Notes: generated from the letters alone by a model not told the origin. A stretch of DNA of 64,000 nucleotides from Stappia sp. MMSF_3263 (GCF_030733745.1 NZ_JASHIK010000002.1:124001-188000), one strand, 5' to 3'. Counted from the stretch's first letter, positions 26,780 to 35,580 are shown. A program made the numbers and translations.

Positions 26780-26986
26780 TCAGGCGACCGCCGCACCCGC
26801 GTCCCGCGCGGACGCCGCCTCAAGCTGCATCCTGACGATCTCGTTGAACGACAGGGCCGGATTGGCTTCCGCCAGCATGCCGATCTTCATCCAGAATTCG
26901 GCCTGCGCATTGATGGACCGGCACATGACCGTGCTGGCCCGCCGCAGGTCCTCGTGCAGATCATCGCCGATCTTGACGATCCCCAT
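26780..26986 (-). CDS. ParD-like antitoxin family protein
   Basis: 68 residues from the ATG at 26986. The text MGIVKIGDDLHEDLRRASTV followed by MCRSINAQAEFWMKIGMLAE matches the ParD-like family, a ribbon-helix-helix type DNA-binding fold with a beta strand then two helices. No RelE/ParE toxin gene is adjacent. The next gene downstream, one base away, is a methionine aminopeptidase. A 28-base palindrome lies 25 bases upstream of its start, so it probably represses the two-gene unit. Confidence 0.85.
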   Translation of the reverse strand: MGIVKIGDDLHEDLRRASTVMCRSINAQAEFWMKIGMLAEANPALSFNEIVRMQLEAASARDAGAAVA

Positions 26987-27010
26987 GAGTGCCTCCCGAT
27001 AACGATGTGA

Positions 27011-27038
27011 ATATACGATTCATATATGATTCGTATAT
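27011..27038. promoter_or_regulatory. 28-bp near-perfect palindrome, probable ParD-like operator
   Basis: ATATACGA (27011-27018), tt, CATATATG (27021-27028), at, TCGTATAT (27031-27038). All positions pair except one (27019 with 27030). It sits directly upstream of the ParD-like gene in an AT-rich patch that contrasts with the surrounding GC-rich DNA, and contains TATA-like -10 candidates. Confidence 0.65.
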
Positions 27039-27048
27039 AATCATGCAA

Positions 27049-27060
27049 TCGTTCGAACGA
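27049..27060. promoter_or_regulatory. Perfect 12-bp palindrome beside the ParD-like operator
   Basis: TCGTTCGAACGA is a perfect dyad ten bases beyond the 28-base palindrome. It could be a second operator of the same unit or belong to the PilZ gene terminating nearby; no further evidence. Confidence 0.4.
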
Positions 27061-27125
27061 AAGACACCGGGGAAGATTCTGTCGCGGTTGTGGAGGGTTG
27101 TCTGACCGACTTGCCGAGCGGATGC

Positions 27126-27407
27126 CTAGCCGGCGTCCGTGCCCTTGTGCAGGAAGCGGATGCCGGCCTCGTCGCCATTCAGCCAGACGAGTTCCGCATC
27201 GACCTTGATGCCGCGCTTGGGAAACTCGAAGGCAAAGCGCTCGCTCAGCCGGCCGTGACCGTTCATGCGCACCCGGCAACCGTTGATGCTGAGATCCTCG
27301 ACCGTGCACGCAATGGAGACGCCGCGATCCACGATGATCGCCGGGATTGTGCAAACGGCTCTGGGAGCCGCGCGGATCTCTCCACGAACATTGGGCTTGT
27401 GGCGCAT
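27126..27407 (-). CDS. PilZ domain protein
   Basis: 93 residues from the ATG at 27407 with CGGAG upstream. RGEIR near residues 8-12 gives an RxxxR motif and VEDLSINGCRVRMNG gives DxSxxG, the two c-di-GMP-binding elements of PilZ. The domain fills the protein; nothing else is attached. It likely acts as a stand-alone cytoplasmic receptor for the c-di-GMP made by the nearby GGDEF proteins. Its target is unknown. Confidence 0.82.
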   Translation of the reverse strand: MRHKPNVRGEIRAAPRAVCTIPAIIVDRGVSIACTVEDLSINGCRVRMNGHGRLSERFAFEFPKRGIKVDAELVWLNGDEAGIRFLHKGTDAG

Positions 27408-27673
27408 TATCAGCTCCGAGGGCGGCAGAGGCCGGTGCTACGGCTGCATACGAATTCAATTGTATGAATATTGGTAGCGCAAGTCTCTCAACGGAAGATG
27501 AAGATCGACGGCGAAACCGACGCGCCGGGCGAACGCACGAATGCACATCCGACAGGGACGACTCGGCGTATCATTATAAGACGCGGCGTTTGATGCCGGC
27601 ACGACACCGGTCGCGACGCCCTCACCCGCCCTCCGCCCGCGAGGCGGTCGGCCGACCCAGCCGGAGGTCCGCG

Positions 27674-28132
27674 ATGACCCGTGCCAACATCTGCGTTGCC
27701 GCAAGACGCCTGCCGTTTCTCCCCTTGTTGCTCGCCGTGCTGATGGCGCTGTCGCTTGTCGTCCAGGCGGGCCTTGCGCGCGCTGACGACGGAGGAACGC
27801 TGCGCTCCCTGATCGAGGGCCAGATCGCCGCCTTCCGCTCGGGAGACGCGACCACCGCCTATTCCTATGCGGCGCCGAAAATCCGGAAAATGTTTCCCAC
27901 GCCCGACCGTTTCATGCGGATGGTGGAGCGCGGATATCCGCCGGTCGTGGCGCCGCGCGCGGTCAGTTTCGGCCAGTTGCGCGACACCGCGCGCGGGCCC
28001 GTGCAGGAGGTCTACCTGACGGATGCGGGGGGCACCGACTGGCTGGCGCTCTACACGTTCGAGCAGCAAGCCGACGGCAGCTGGAAGATCTCAGGCTGCG
28101 TGCTGACGAAGAGCCCCGGCGCTTCCGCCTGA
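27674..28132 (+). CDS. DUF4864 secreted protein
   Basis: The ATG at 27674 with GGAGG upstream gives 152 residues. A long signal peptide or anchor (PFLPLLLAVLMALSLVVQAG to ARADD) precedes a nuclear-transport-factor-2-like domain: IEGQIAAFRSGDATTAYSYA and the closing WKISGCVLTKSP. This is the DUF4864 pattern as recalled. It is likely periplasmic. No operon partner: it is convergent with tgt and divergent from the PilZ gene. Function unknown. Confidence 0.8.
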   Translation: MTRANICVAARRLPFLPLLLAVLMALSLVVQAGLARADDGGTLRSLIEGQIAAFRSGDATTAYSYAAPKIRKMFPTPDRFMRMVERGYPPVVAPRAVSFGQLRDTARGPVQEVYLTDAGGTDWLALYTFEQQADGSWKISGCVLTKSPGASA

Positions 28133-28144
28133 GGCGGCGCATCT

Positions 28145-28228
28145 TCGGTCTGATGGCGCCAGGTCGCCTCTCGGTCAGTCCAGCGACGCCAGGTCGCCTC
28201 TCTGCTAGTCCAGCGGCGCCAGGTCGCC
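28145..28228. repeat. 30-bp tandem repeat copying the 3' end of tgt
   Basis: The end of tgt including its stop (28205-28228) recurs 30 bases on at 28175-28198 with two or three differences, and a more diverged third copy lies at about 28145-28168. Common core: CCAGCG-CGCCAGGTCGCC. Each copy would encode GDLA-x-x-D on the tgt strand. The pattern indicates tandem duplication of the gene's last codons, leaving the original stop as the active one. Confidence 0.75.
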
Positions 28229-29350
28229 GCGGGCCCAATCCTCGCGCGTCTTCGCCCGGAAGTCCTCGAAGCGGCCCTCCTCGATCGCGGCGCGCATCTC
28301 GCGCATCAAGGTCTGGTAATAGGCGAGATTGGTCCAGGTCAGAAGCATGGCGGCCAGCCCCTCGCCCGCCTTCACAAGATGGTGAAGATAGGCGCGGGAA
28401 TAGTCGCGTGCCGCCGGGCAGTCGGAGGCCTCGTCGAGCGGGCGCGGATCGTCCGCATGGCGGGCGTTCTTCAGGTTCACCTTGCCGTAGCGGGTATAGG
28501 CGAGGCCGTGACGCCCGGCCCGGGTCGGCATGACGCAGTCGAACTGGTCGATGCCGCGCGCGACACTTTCCAAAATGTCCTCCGGCGTGCCGACGCCCAT
28601 CAGGTAGCGCGGCTTGTCGACCGGCATCGCCGGCGTCGTCACCTCCAGCATCGCCAGCATCACGTCCTGCGGCTCGCCGACCGCCAGCCCGCCGACCGAA
28701 TAGCCCTCGAACGGCATCTCCCCCAGCGCCTCGGCCGAGGCAATGCGCAGGTCCGGCACGTCGCCGCCCTGGACGATGCCGTAGAGCGCCTGGCCCCTGC
28801 CCGGTCCGCCCATCTTCTCGAACTGGGCGCGCGAGCGCTCCGCCCAGCGGAGCGACAGGCGCATGGCGCGCTCCACGTCCTCGCGCGGCGCGGGCAGCGC
28901 GATGCATTCGTCGAGCTGCATCTGGATATCGGAGCCAAGCAACTGCTGGATCTCGACGGAGCGCTCCGGTGTCATCACATGGCGCGAGCCGTCGATATGG
29001 CTCTGGAAGGTGACCCCTTCCTCGGTGAGCTTGCGCAGCTGCGCCAGCGACATGACCTGGAAGCCGCCACTGTCGGTGAGGATCGTGTGCGGCCAGTTCA
29101 TGAACGTGTGCAGCCCGCCGAGCCTGGCGATGCGCTCGGCACCCGGCCGCAGCATCAGGTGGTAGGTGTTGCCGAGCACAACGTCGGCGCCCAGTTCGCG
29201 CACCTGGCCGAGATACATCGCCTTGACGGTAGCCTGCGTGCCCACCGGCATGAAGGCGGGGGTCGAAACCCGGCCATGCGGGGTGACGATCTCGCCGCGT
29301 CGGGCCATGCCGTCGGTGGCCAGAAGGCGGAAGGAAAAGGGCGCGGTCAT
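28205..29350 (-). CDS. tgt: tRNA-guanine transglycosylase
   Basis: 381 residues from the ATG at 29350, which overlaps the queA stop by 4 bases (ATGA). It exchanges guanine-34 for preQ1 in tRNAs with GUN anticodons. Catalytic residues are Asp93 (LTDSGGFQ) and the nucleophile Asp271 ([11 protein letters not shown]). The region that carries the C-x-C-x2-C...H zinc site in E. coli and Zymomonas enzymes reads [16 protein letters not shown] here, with Ser309 and Ala314 replacing two cysteines, and Thr340 (TWTNLAYYQ) in place of the histidine. The fold and length are otherwise normal. Repeats of its 3' end follow the gene. Confidence 0.95.
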   Translation of the reverse strand: MTAPFSFRLLATDGMARRGEIVTPHGRVSTPAFMPVGTQATVKAMYLGQVRELGADVVLGNTYHLMLRPGAERIARLGGLHTFMNWPHTILTDSGGFQVMSLAQLRKLTEEGVTFQSHIDGSRHVMTPERSVEIQQLLGSDIQMQLDECIALPAPREDVERAMRLSLRWAERSRAQFEKMGGPGRGQALYGIVQGGDVPDLRIASAEALGEMPFEGYSVGGLAVGEPQDVMLAMLEVTTPAMPVDKPRYLMGVGTPEDILESVARGIDQFDCVMPTRAGRHGLAYTRYGKVNLKNARHADDPRPLDEASDCPAARDYSRAYLHHLVKAGEGLAAMLLTWTNLAYYQTLMREMRAAIEEGRFEDFRAKTREDWARGDLAPLD

Positions 29351-30447
29351 ACGGGGTCCTTCGGGAAGAGCAGCGAGGCATCGCCATAGGAGTAGAAGCG
29401 ATAGCCCGATGCGATGGCATGGGCATAGGCCCCGCGCATCGTGTCGAGACCCGACAGCGCCGAAACCAGCATGAACAGGGTCGAACGCGGCAGGTGGAAA
29501 TTGGTCATCAACGCGTCGATGGCGCGGAAGCGGTAGCCGGGCGTGATGAAGATCGAGGTCTCGCCGGCAAAAGGCGCCAACCCCTCCTCCCCTTGCGCGG
29601 CGCTCTCCAGGATGCGCAGCGAGGTTGTGCCGACGGCAACGACCTTGTTGCCGCGCGCCCGCACGGCGCGCAGGGCGGCGGCGGTTTCCGCGCTCACCGT
29701 GCCCCACTCGGCATGCATCCGGTGGTCGGCGGTGTCGTCGGCCTTGACGGGCAGGAAGGTGCCGGCGCCCACATGCAGCGTCACCGTGTGGCGTGTGATG
29801 CCGCGCGCGTCCAGCGCGGCCAGAAGCTCGGGCGTGAAATGCAACCCGGCCGTCGGCGCGGCGACAGCCCCGTCCTTGTCGGCGAAGATCGTCTGGTAGT
29901 CCTGCCGGTCCTGCTCGTCCTCGCCGCGCCTGGCCGCGATATAGGGCGGCAGCGGGATATGGCCGGTGGCGGCGATGGCCTCGTCCAGCATCGGGCCGGA
30001 GAGGTCGAAGGCGAGCAGCACCTCGCCGCCCTCGCGCTTTTCGGCGACGGTCGCGTCCAGCGTGCCGAGCAGGCAGGCGCCGTTCCCGCCGCGCGCCGGG
30101 TCATGGACGAAACGCACCCGGTCGCCGACGACAAGCTTCTTGCCCGGACGGGCAAACGCCCACCAGCGATCCTCGCCGGCGCGCAGATGCAGCGTTGCCG
30201 AAATGCCGGCGACCGCCTCGCCTCGCGTGCGGGTGCCTTCGAGCTGCGCCGGGATGACGCGGGTGTCGTTGAAGACGAGCGCATCGCCCGGCTGAAGCAG
30301 GGCCGCAAGATCGCGCACCCCGGCATCCGTGAGCGGCGGCGTTTCTTGCGGGCGCACGACGAGCATGCGCGCGGCATCGCGCGGGCGGGCCGGCCGCAGC
30401 GCGATCCGCTCCTGCGGCAGGTCGAAATCGAAGTCGTCAACACGCAT
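29347..30447 (-). CDS. queA: tRNA preQ1(34) S-adenosylmethionine ribosyltransferase-isomerase
   Basis: The ATG at 30447 gives 366 residues beginning [20 protein letters not shown], the standard QueA N-terminus. Landmarks are [37 protein letters not shown]-like [24 protein letters not shown] and [20 protein letters not shown], all diagnostic. It transfers the ribosyl group of SAM to preQ1 in tRNA to make epoxyqueuosine, immediately after Tgt acts. It is translationally coupled to tgt. The queuosine precursor genes are not in the window. Confidence 0.96.
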   Translation of the reverse strand: MRVDDFDFDLPQERIALRPARPRDAARMLVVRPQETPPLTDAGVRDLAALLQPGDALVFNDTRVIPAQLEGTRTRGEAVAGISATLHLRAGEDRWWAFARPGKKLVVGDRVRFVHDPARGGNGACLLGTLDATVAEKREGGEVLLAFDLSGPMLDEAIAATGHIPLPPYIAARRGEDEQDRQDYQTIFADKDGAVAAPTAGLHFTPELLAALDARGITRHTVTLHVGAGTFLPVKADDTADHRMHAEWGTVSAETAAALRAVRARGNKVVAVGTTSLRILESAAQGEEGLAPFAGETSIFITPGYRFRAIDALMTNFHLPRSTLFMLVSALSGLDTMRGAYAHAIASGYRFYSYGDASLLFPKDPV

Positions 30448-30557
30448 GGAATTCGGCAACTCGCTGGTGAACCGGGCCGGCCGCGGCCGGTTTTGCCCCG
30501 GATCCGCCACAGGCCACGGCTCTTAGCCGCCCGCCGGAAACGGGTCAACCGTGGCGA

Positions 30558-31007
30558 TCACGTGCCGCTCGCCTCGCCCGCGCGCGCCTCGCGCCCCGAG
30601 GGAACCGGGAAGACGAGATCATAGGCCCAGTTGAAGACGAAGGCATAGACCACATAGAACCCCGCGAAGGACACGTCCATCAGCAGCGCCTGGACGAGCG
30701 ATACGCCCAGATACCAGGCGATGAAGGGCATCAGCAGGACCAGCAGGCCAAGCTCGAACAGGCCGGCATGGACGAGACGCAGCCACAGGGTCTTGCCCAC
30801 ATGACCCCTTGACCGCAGCAGCGCGTGGTCGAATGCGAGATTGAAGACGTAGTTCCAAACGGTCGCCAGCGTCGCGCCGACCAGGGCGACGACACCGATC
30901 TCGTTGATCGGAGCATGGAACGCCCAGGCACCGAGCGGCGTGACAAGCGCCAGGCCGATGATCTCGAAGGAAACGGCGTGGCGGATACGGTCGGCGGTGG
31001 TGCGCAT
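30558..31007 (-). CDS. PACE family efflux transporter
   Basis: 149 residues from the ATG at 31007, with AGGGAA upstream. Two tandem bacterial transmembrane-pair domains are visible: RIRHAVSFEIIGLALVTPLG with NEIGVVALVGATLATVWNYV, and RLVHAGLFELGLLVLLMPFI with ALLMDVSFAGFYVVYAFVFN. This duplicated R-x-x-H-x-x-x-FE pattern defines PACE (proteobacterial antimicrobial compound efflux) proteins, four-helix proton-driven exporters of biocides or polyamines. It is followed downstream by queA, 110 bases away; a shared transcript is possible but not required. Confidence 0.9.
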   Translation of the reverse strand: MRTTADRIRHAVSFEIIGLALVTPLGAWAFHAPINEIGVVALVGATLATVWNYVFNLAFDHALLRSRGHVGKTLWLRLVHAGLFELGLLVLLMPFIAWYLGVSLVQALLMDVSFAGFYVVYAFVFNWAYDLVFPVPSGREARAGEASGT

Positions 31008-31176
31008 GAAAGTTCCCTTTCCGGGTTTTCGGGTCGTCCCGAATGTTCAGTCCCGGATGGGGGAGGTCGTCCTCGCTTGCCGCTGAGATAGGATGTGCGG
31101 CAAGCGGTTCAAGGCCCGGGCGCGCGGCACCGTCGCCTCGACTACTCTTGAGGGTTCAAAAAATAAAGCATCCCAG

Positions 31177-31584
31177 TTAATTCTGACAGATCAAAGAACC
31201 GCAGAAGGAACCCTTGTTTTTAACGCACTTCTTCGGTTCATCGAGGTGACCAAGCTTACAAAAGTAATCAACAGTACCGGATGCCATTACGGATCCAATA
31301 CCAAAAATTTCCCAAATCTTTAATACTTCCTCTTCGTTATGCAAATGCGCCCCTATTGAGTTGTAGTTTGCATGGCCGAGCATTCCATCTTTGAATTCGA
31401 GAGTCCTAGAGAAATCAAGAAGCTCTTCGGAGCTCGCTCGATTGAGAATCGAGACAGAATCCTTCAAATATTCAGGAGTATTACTTGATTTTAGGATAGA
31501 CAGAAACTCCTCAGCTGAACGGGCCAAGGGGATGTTTCTGCTCACAATTTCCGACAGTTCATCGTAATTGGTTGCGAAATCCAT
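31177..31584 (-). CDS. AT-rich orphan protein with Cys-rich tail
   Basis: The ATG at 31584 follows a GGGGGGAG site, which decides this start over an upstream Met; 135 residues. The gene and its flanks (about 31150-31690) are far richer in A+T than everything around them, so it was probably acquired. The acidic N-terminal two thirds (MDFATNYDELSEIVSRNIPL and a LHNEEEVLKIWEIFGIGSVM segment) are helical. The last 20 or so residues are basic with three cysteines (KKCVKNKGSFCGSLICQN). The leader-plus-short-Cys-tail layout recalls peptide natural-product precursors, but no modification enzyme is nearby. No family recognised. Confidence 0.7.
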   Translation of the reverse strand: MDFATNYDELSEIVSRNIPLARSAEEFLSILKSSNTPEYLKDSVSILNRASSEELLDFSRTLEFKDGMLGHANYNSIGAHLHNEEEVLKIWEIFGIGSVMASGTVDYFCKLGHLDEPKKCVKNKGSFCGSLICQN

Positions 31585-31814
31585 GTTTTCTCCCCCCCAA
31601 AATTGAGTAAAATTCAAAATTACATTCTTTGCGTGCGCCCCACAATAATACAGTAAGTAAAAAAATCAAAATGAAATCATAACATTATGGGTAACCGACA
31701 ACCTACCCGAGCACGTGAAGGTCTATTGGGAGGCAAGAGCAGGAGAAGCGGCCGTTTGTGCAGAATACCAGTACGCTGCCGGCGACCTGCCGGCGCATGG
31801 CGGCATGCAGCGGC

Positions 31815-32678
31815 CTATTCGGCCTTGCCGGCGATCAGCGAGGGGTTCTTCGCCAGCCAGTTGTCGGCAAGCGTCGTGGCGCGGCGGCGCACCTTCTCGG
31901 AGGCAAGGCCGAAGCTGCGCTCCTGCGCCTCGGTGATCCACATGTTCTCCTGGCCCGCGACGCGGCGCTGGGCGACCGTCAGCCACATCAGCCCGGCCGT
32001 GCGGTTGTCGGAGCCGCCGAATTCGCCGTTCGACAGCAGTTCGCCGAGTCGCGCCTGGGCGTGCAGATGCCCTTTCTGGGCGGCGAGCTTCAACCAGCGC
32101 GCGGCCATGTGGGGATTGCGGTCGGGCTCCTCGAGATAGAGCATGCCGAGGTGATACTGCGCGTCGGCATCGCCGAAGTAGGACGCCGCATAGGTGAAGA
32201 TCTCGCGGGCCCGGGTCACATTGGGCTGGATGGCACTGTCATGGATGCCGGTGAGATAGTAGGAGCCGAGCTCGACAAAGGCGCTGGCGATGAACGGTGC
32301 GCGGGGCGAACTGGGGCTGTCGTCGGCGTAGTTCGAGGCGATCTGGCGGAAATACTCGAACGCCTTGATGTCGTCTTCCTTGACGCCGTCGCCGCGCGAA
32401 TACATCCGGCCGAGCTTCCACGCCGCAAGGGGATGGCCCTGTTCTGCCGCGAAACGCAGGGAATCCAGCGCGCGTTCCTTCTCGCCCGCGTAATAGAAGC
32501 GGGTGCCGTTGCGCAGTGCCTCGCCGGGAGAAATGTCGGCATTGTCCCGAACGGCGCCAGAAAGCTTCGCCGCAGCCTCCGCAGCGGTTTCCTGCGCGAC
32601 CGCCGAAACCGGCGCCGCAAGCAAGACCGCCAAGGCACACACGACGCCTGACCCTTTAGTCCAACCAGTGATCCGCAT
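31815..32678 (-). CDS. exoR: ExoR-like Sel1-repeat periplasmic regulator
   Basis: The ATG at 32678 with GAGGCGG upstream gives 287 residues. A signal peptide (GVVCALAVLLAAPVSAVAQ) precedes Sel1 repeats: AAWKLGRMYSRGDGVKEDDI, FVELGSYYLTGI and ASYFGDADAQYHLGMLYLEE. These match Sinorhizobium ExoR closely in order and wording. ExoR binds the sensor ExoS in the periplasm and represses the ExoS/ChvI system that controls exopolysaccharide, motility and acid response, with proteolysis relieving it. exoS and chvI are not within the window. It is a single gene. Confidence 0.85.
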   Translation of the reverse strand: MRITGWTKGSGVVCALAVLLAAPVSAVAQETAAEAAAKLSGAVRDNADISPGEALRNGTRFYYAGEKERALDSLRFAAEQGHPLAAWKLGRMYSRGDGVKEDDIKAFEYFRQIASNYADDSPSSPRAPFIASAFVELGSYYLTGIHDSAIQPNVTRAREIFTYAASYFGDADAQYHLGMLYLEEPDRNPHMAARWLKLAAQKGHLHAQARLGELLSNGEFGGSDNRTAGLMWLTVAQRRVAGQENMWITEAQERSFGLASEKVRRRATTLADNWLAKNPSLIAGKAE

Positions 32679-33182
32679 TATCGACCGCCTCGCATACGCC
32701 GGACATTCTGCCCCGTCGATCGGCCGTGTCGGCCGGTTCCCCGGGAGGCGTGTCCTTCGCGCACGCGCCTTCATCCTTGTTTTTCGCGAGTCCGCGCCTG
32801 CCGCGAGCGACCTTGTCGCAAGGGCCGGCCAGACCCGTCGGGTGTGATGACACGCTTGCCGCGCGCCGCCGTCCCCCCCCAAATCACCAGGCGTTCAATC
32901 CTGGCCTCTTTCAAACCCGCGCCCTGTCAGGGCACGCCCCGGAGCCTGTTTCAAGGACCCGGCCGGGCCTCGGGAAAGACCCTTGACCCAGTGGACGCGA
33001 GACTAGACCGGCAACTGGGCAAGAGTAGGACCTCACCGGTCATTCCGCCGCCGCATTCCCGCCGGGCGCGTCTGGAAGAACTCCACGTTGGCCGTCAAAA
33101 AAAGGCCGAAACACGGCAATCGTGACACGATCGGGCCGGTCATTGCAGAGTCCTGCAACACTGTTGCCGGTCGGCCACAGAA
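32679..33182. other. Intergenic region upstream of exoR
   Basis: About 500 bases. It contains the presumed exoR promoter, a C-run (32873-32880) and short dyads, but no coding frame with a convincing start. A small membrane protein gene and its hairpin lie at its right end. Confidence 0.5.
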
Positions 33183-33201
33183 CCCCGGCTCACTGCCGGG
33201 G
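33183..33201 (-). terminator. Hairpin after the small membrane protein gene
   Basis: CCCCGGC, five bases, GCCGGGG: a perfect 7-bp stem 9 bases beyond the stop of the 31-residue gene on the minus strand. It has no T-run, so it is a weak or Rho-assisted terminator or an mRNA 3' end. Confidence 0.5.
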
Positions 33202-33210
33202 CAAAGGCAA

Positions 33211-33306
33211 TCAGCCGGCGACCACCAGGATCACCGCATTGGCCAGCAGCAGGCCGGCGGCGACAAGTTCCACATGCGCGCCGAAGCGCCTTGACGAAGC
33301 GGTCAT
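33211..33306 (-). CDS. 31-residue single-pass membrane protein
   Basis: The ATG at 33306 is preceded by GGAGGAGGAAG, one of the strongest ribosome-binding sites in the window, and encodes MTASSRRFGAHVELVAAGLL with the tail LANAVILVVAG. A basic N-terminus (RR) then about 18 hydrophobic residues fit one transmembrane helix with the N-terminus in the cytoplasm. A stem-loop follows the stop. Its frame is open upstream antisense through parE, but the strong site marks this Met. Such short proteins are usually missed by gene callers. It may be a subunit or regulator of a membrane complex; nothing more can be said. Confidence 0.65.
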   Translation of the reverse strand: MTASSRRFGAHVELVAAGLLLANAVILVVAG

Positions 33307-33507
33307 ATTGACTTCCTCCTCCAACACACGGTCGGCAAGCGGAGACCTCGACGCGGTCTCCCCGCGACCTGGATGCAGTCTATCCGCGAGCGGTTGAAAA
33401 ACGGTTTTCAACGGGCCTGCGCTTGATCCTTGGACGAATCCGTCGCACACGGCAGAATCATGAGTGATTCGGGGCCGGCCAACACGCGCCCCGCAACCGG
33501 ACAAAGC

Positions 33508-35577
33508 ATGACCACGGACCACGACCTCTTCGAACAGGGCTCCGGCCTGCCGACCCCGAAGCCCGCAGCAGCCGAGGACACGGCCAAGGCGCCGGCGGCG
33601 CCCCAACGCGCCCGGCGGACCGCGCCAGCGCGCACGGAACGCGGCGACGGATCCGACTACACGGCGGAGCATATCGAGGTCCTGGAGGGGCTGGAGCCGG
33701 TCAGGCGGCGGCCGGGCATGTATATTGGCGGCACCGACGAGCGTGCCCTGCATCACCTCTTCGCCGAGGTGATCGACAATTCGATGGACGAGGCGGTTGC
33801 CGGCCATGCCAGCTGGATAGAGGTGAGCCTGTCCGCCGACGGCTGGCTGTCGGTGGCCGACAACGGCCGCGGCATCCCGGTCGATCCGCATCCCAAGCAC
33901 AAGGACAAGTCGGCGCTCGAGGTCATCATGACCACGCTGCACGCGGGCGGAAAGTTCGACAGCAAGGTCTACGAGACCTCCGGCGGCCTGCACGGCGTCG
34001 GCGTTTCGGTGGTCAACGCGCTGTCGGAGGAGCTGGTCGTCGAGGTGGCGCGCGCCCGCAAGCTCTACCGCCAGACCTTCCGGCGCGGCCTGCCGCAGGG
34101 CGGGCTGGAGACGGTGGGCGATGTGCAGAACCGCCGCGGCACGCTGGTTCGGTTCCGCCCCGATCCGGAGATCTTCGGCAAGGGCGCGACCTTCAAGGCG
34201 GCGCGCCTGTTCAAGATGGCCCGCTCCAAGGCCTATCTCTTCTCCGGCGTCGAGATCCGCTGGCGCTGCGCGCCCGAGGTGGCGGAGCGCGAGAGCGTCG
34301 AGGCGGAGGCCACGTTCCACTTCCCCGGCGGCTTGCGCGACTATCTTGCCGACGCGCTCGGCAAGGAACGGCGGGTCATCGACGACACGTTCGCCGGGCG
34401 TACAAAGGATACCGGCCGGCACGGCTCGGTGGAGTGGGCGATCACCTGGTTCGCCGGCGACGGTTTCATCAATTCCTACTGCAACACGGTGCCAACGCCG
34501 GAAGGCGGCACGCACGAGGCGGGCCTGCGCTATGCCCTGCTGCGCGGGCTGAAGGCCTATGCGGAGCTGACCGGCAACAAGAAGGCCTCGATCATCACCG
34601 GCGACGACATCGTCACCTCGGCCGGGGCGATGCTTTCCGTCTTTATCCGGGAGCCGGAATTCGTCGGCCAGACCAAGGACAAGCTGGCAACGGCGGAGGC
34701 GACGCGCATTGTCGAGAGCGCTGTGCGCGATGCCTTCGACCACTGGCTGACCGCCTCGCCCAACCAGGCCAACAAGCTGCTGGAATGGGTGATCGACCGC
34801 GCCGACGAACGGCTGCGCCGGCGCCAGGAAAAGGACGTCGCCCGCAAGACGGCGGTGCGCAAGCTGCGCCTGCCGGGCAAGCTTGCCGACTGTTCCTCGA
34901 ACCAGGCGGCGGGATCGGAATTGTTCATCGTGGAGGGCGACTCGGCCGGCGGATCGGCCAAGCAGGCGCGCAACCGCATGAACCAGGCGGTGCTGCCGCT
35001 GCGCGGCAAGATCCTCAACGTGGCCAGTGCCGGGCGCGACAAACTGGCCGCGAACCAGCAGCTCGCCGACCTCGTCCAGGCGCTCGGCTGCGGCACCGGC
35101 AAGACCTATCGCGACACGGACCTGCGCTACGAGAAGGTCGTGATCATGACGGATGCCGACGTCGACGGGGCGCATATCGCCTCGCTGCTGATCACGTTCT
35201 TCTACCGTGAGACACCGGACCTGATCCGCAACGGGCACCTGTATCTCGCCGCCCCTCCCCTGTATCGCCTGACGCAGGGCGGCCGGACGATCTACGCCCG
35301 CGACGATGCCCACAAGGACGCCCTGCTTGCCAGCGAGTTCAAGGCCGGCTCGAAGGTGGATATCGGTCGTTTCAAGGGCCTGGGCGAAATGCTGCCGGCT
35401 CAGCTCAAGGAAACCACGATGGACCCTTCCAAGCGCAACCTGCTGAAAGTGGAGATCGACGAGAGCGAGGCCGCGGGAACCGGACCGGCGGTTGAGCGGT
35501 TGATGGGCAACAAGCCCGAGGCGCGCTTCCAGTTCATCCAGGAAAACGCGCGTTTCGCGGAAGAGCTCGATATCTGA
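33508..35577 (+). CDS. parE: DNA topoisomerase IV subunit B
   Basis: The ATG at 33508 (MTTDHDLFEQ) fits the short M-x-x-DLF opening of relatives; ATG 33460 and TTG 33430 are in-frame alternatives. 689 residues. The GHKL ATPase domain shows VIDNSMDEAVAG, VADNGRGIPVD and SGGLHGVGVSVVNALS; the TOPRIM domain shows FIVEGDSAGGSAKQARNR and IMTDADVDGAHI. The close KPEARFQFIQENARF is typical of ParE. With ParC (not in the window) it decatenates replicated chromosomes. An Ala/Pro-rich N-terminal extension of about 45 residues is low complexity. Confidence 0.95.
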   Translation: MTTDHDLFEQGSGLPTPKPAAAEDTAKAPAAPQRARRTAPARTERGDGSDYTAEHIEVLEGLEPVRRRPGMYIGGTDERALHHLFAEVIDNSMDEAVAGHASWIEVSLSADGWLSVADNGRGIPVDPHPKHKDKSALEVIMTTLHAGGKFDSKVYETSGGLHGVGVSVVNALSEELVVEVARARKLYRQTFRRGLPQGGLETVGDVQNRRGTLVRFRPDPEIFGKGATFKAARLFKMARSKAYLFSGVEIRWRCAPEVAERESVEAEATFHFPGGLRDYLADALGKERRVIDDTFAGRTKDTGRHGSVEWAITWFAGDGFINSYCNTVPTPEGGTHEAGLRYALLRGLKAYAELTGNKKASIITGDDIVTSAGAMLSVFIREPEFVGQTKDKLATAEATRIVESAVRDAFDHWLTASPNQANKLLEWVIDRADERLRRRQEKDVARKTAVRKLRLPGKLADCSSNQAAGSELFIVEGDSAGGSAKQARNRMNQAVLPLRGKILNVASAGRDKLAANQQLADLVQALGCGTGKTYRDTDLRYEKVVIMTDADVDGAHIASLLITFFYRETPDLIRNGHLYLAAPPLYRLTQGGRTIYARDDAHKDALLASEFKAGSKVDIGRFKGLGEMLPAQLKETTMDPSKRNLLKVEIDESEAAGTGPAVERLMGNKPEARFQFIQENARFAEELDI

Positions 35578-35580
35578 GGC

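Noticed and set aside
26780-26986. Complete type II toxin-antitoxin locus
   Set aside because: No RelE/ParE-type toxin is adjacent on either side; the partner is a methionine aminopeptidase.
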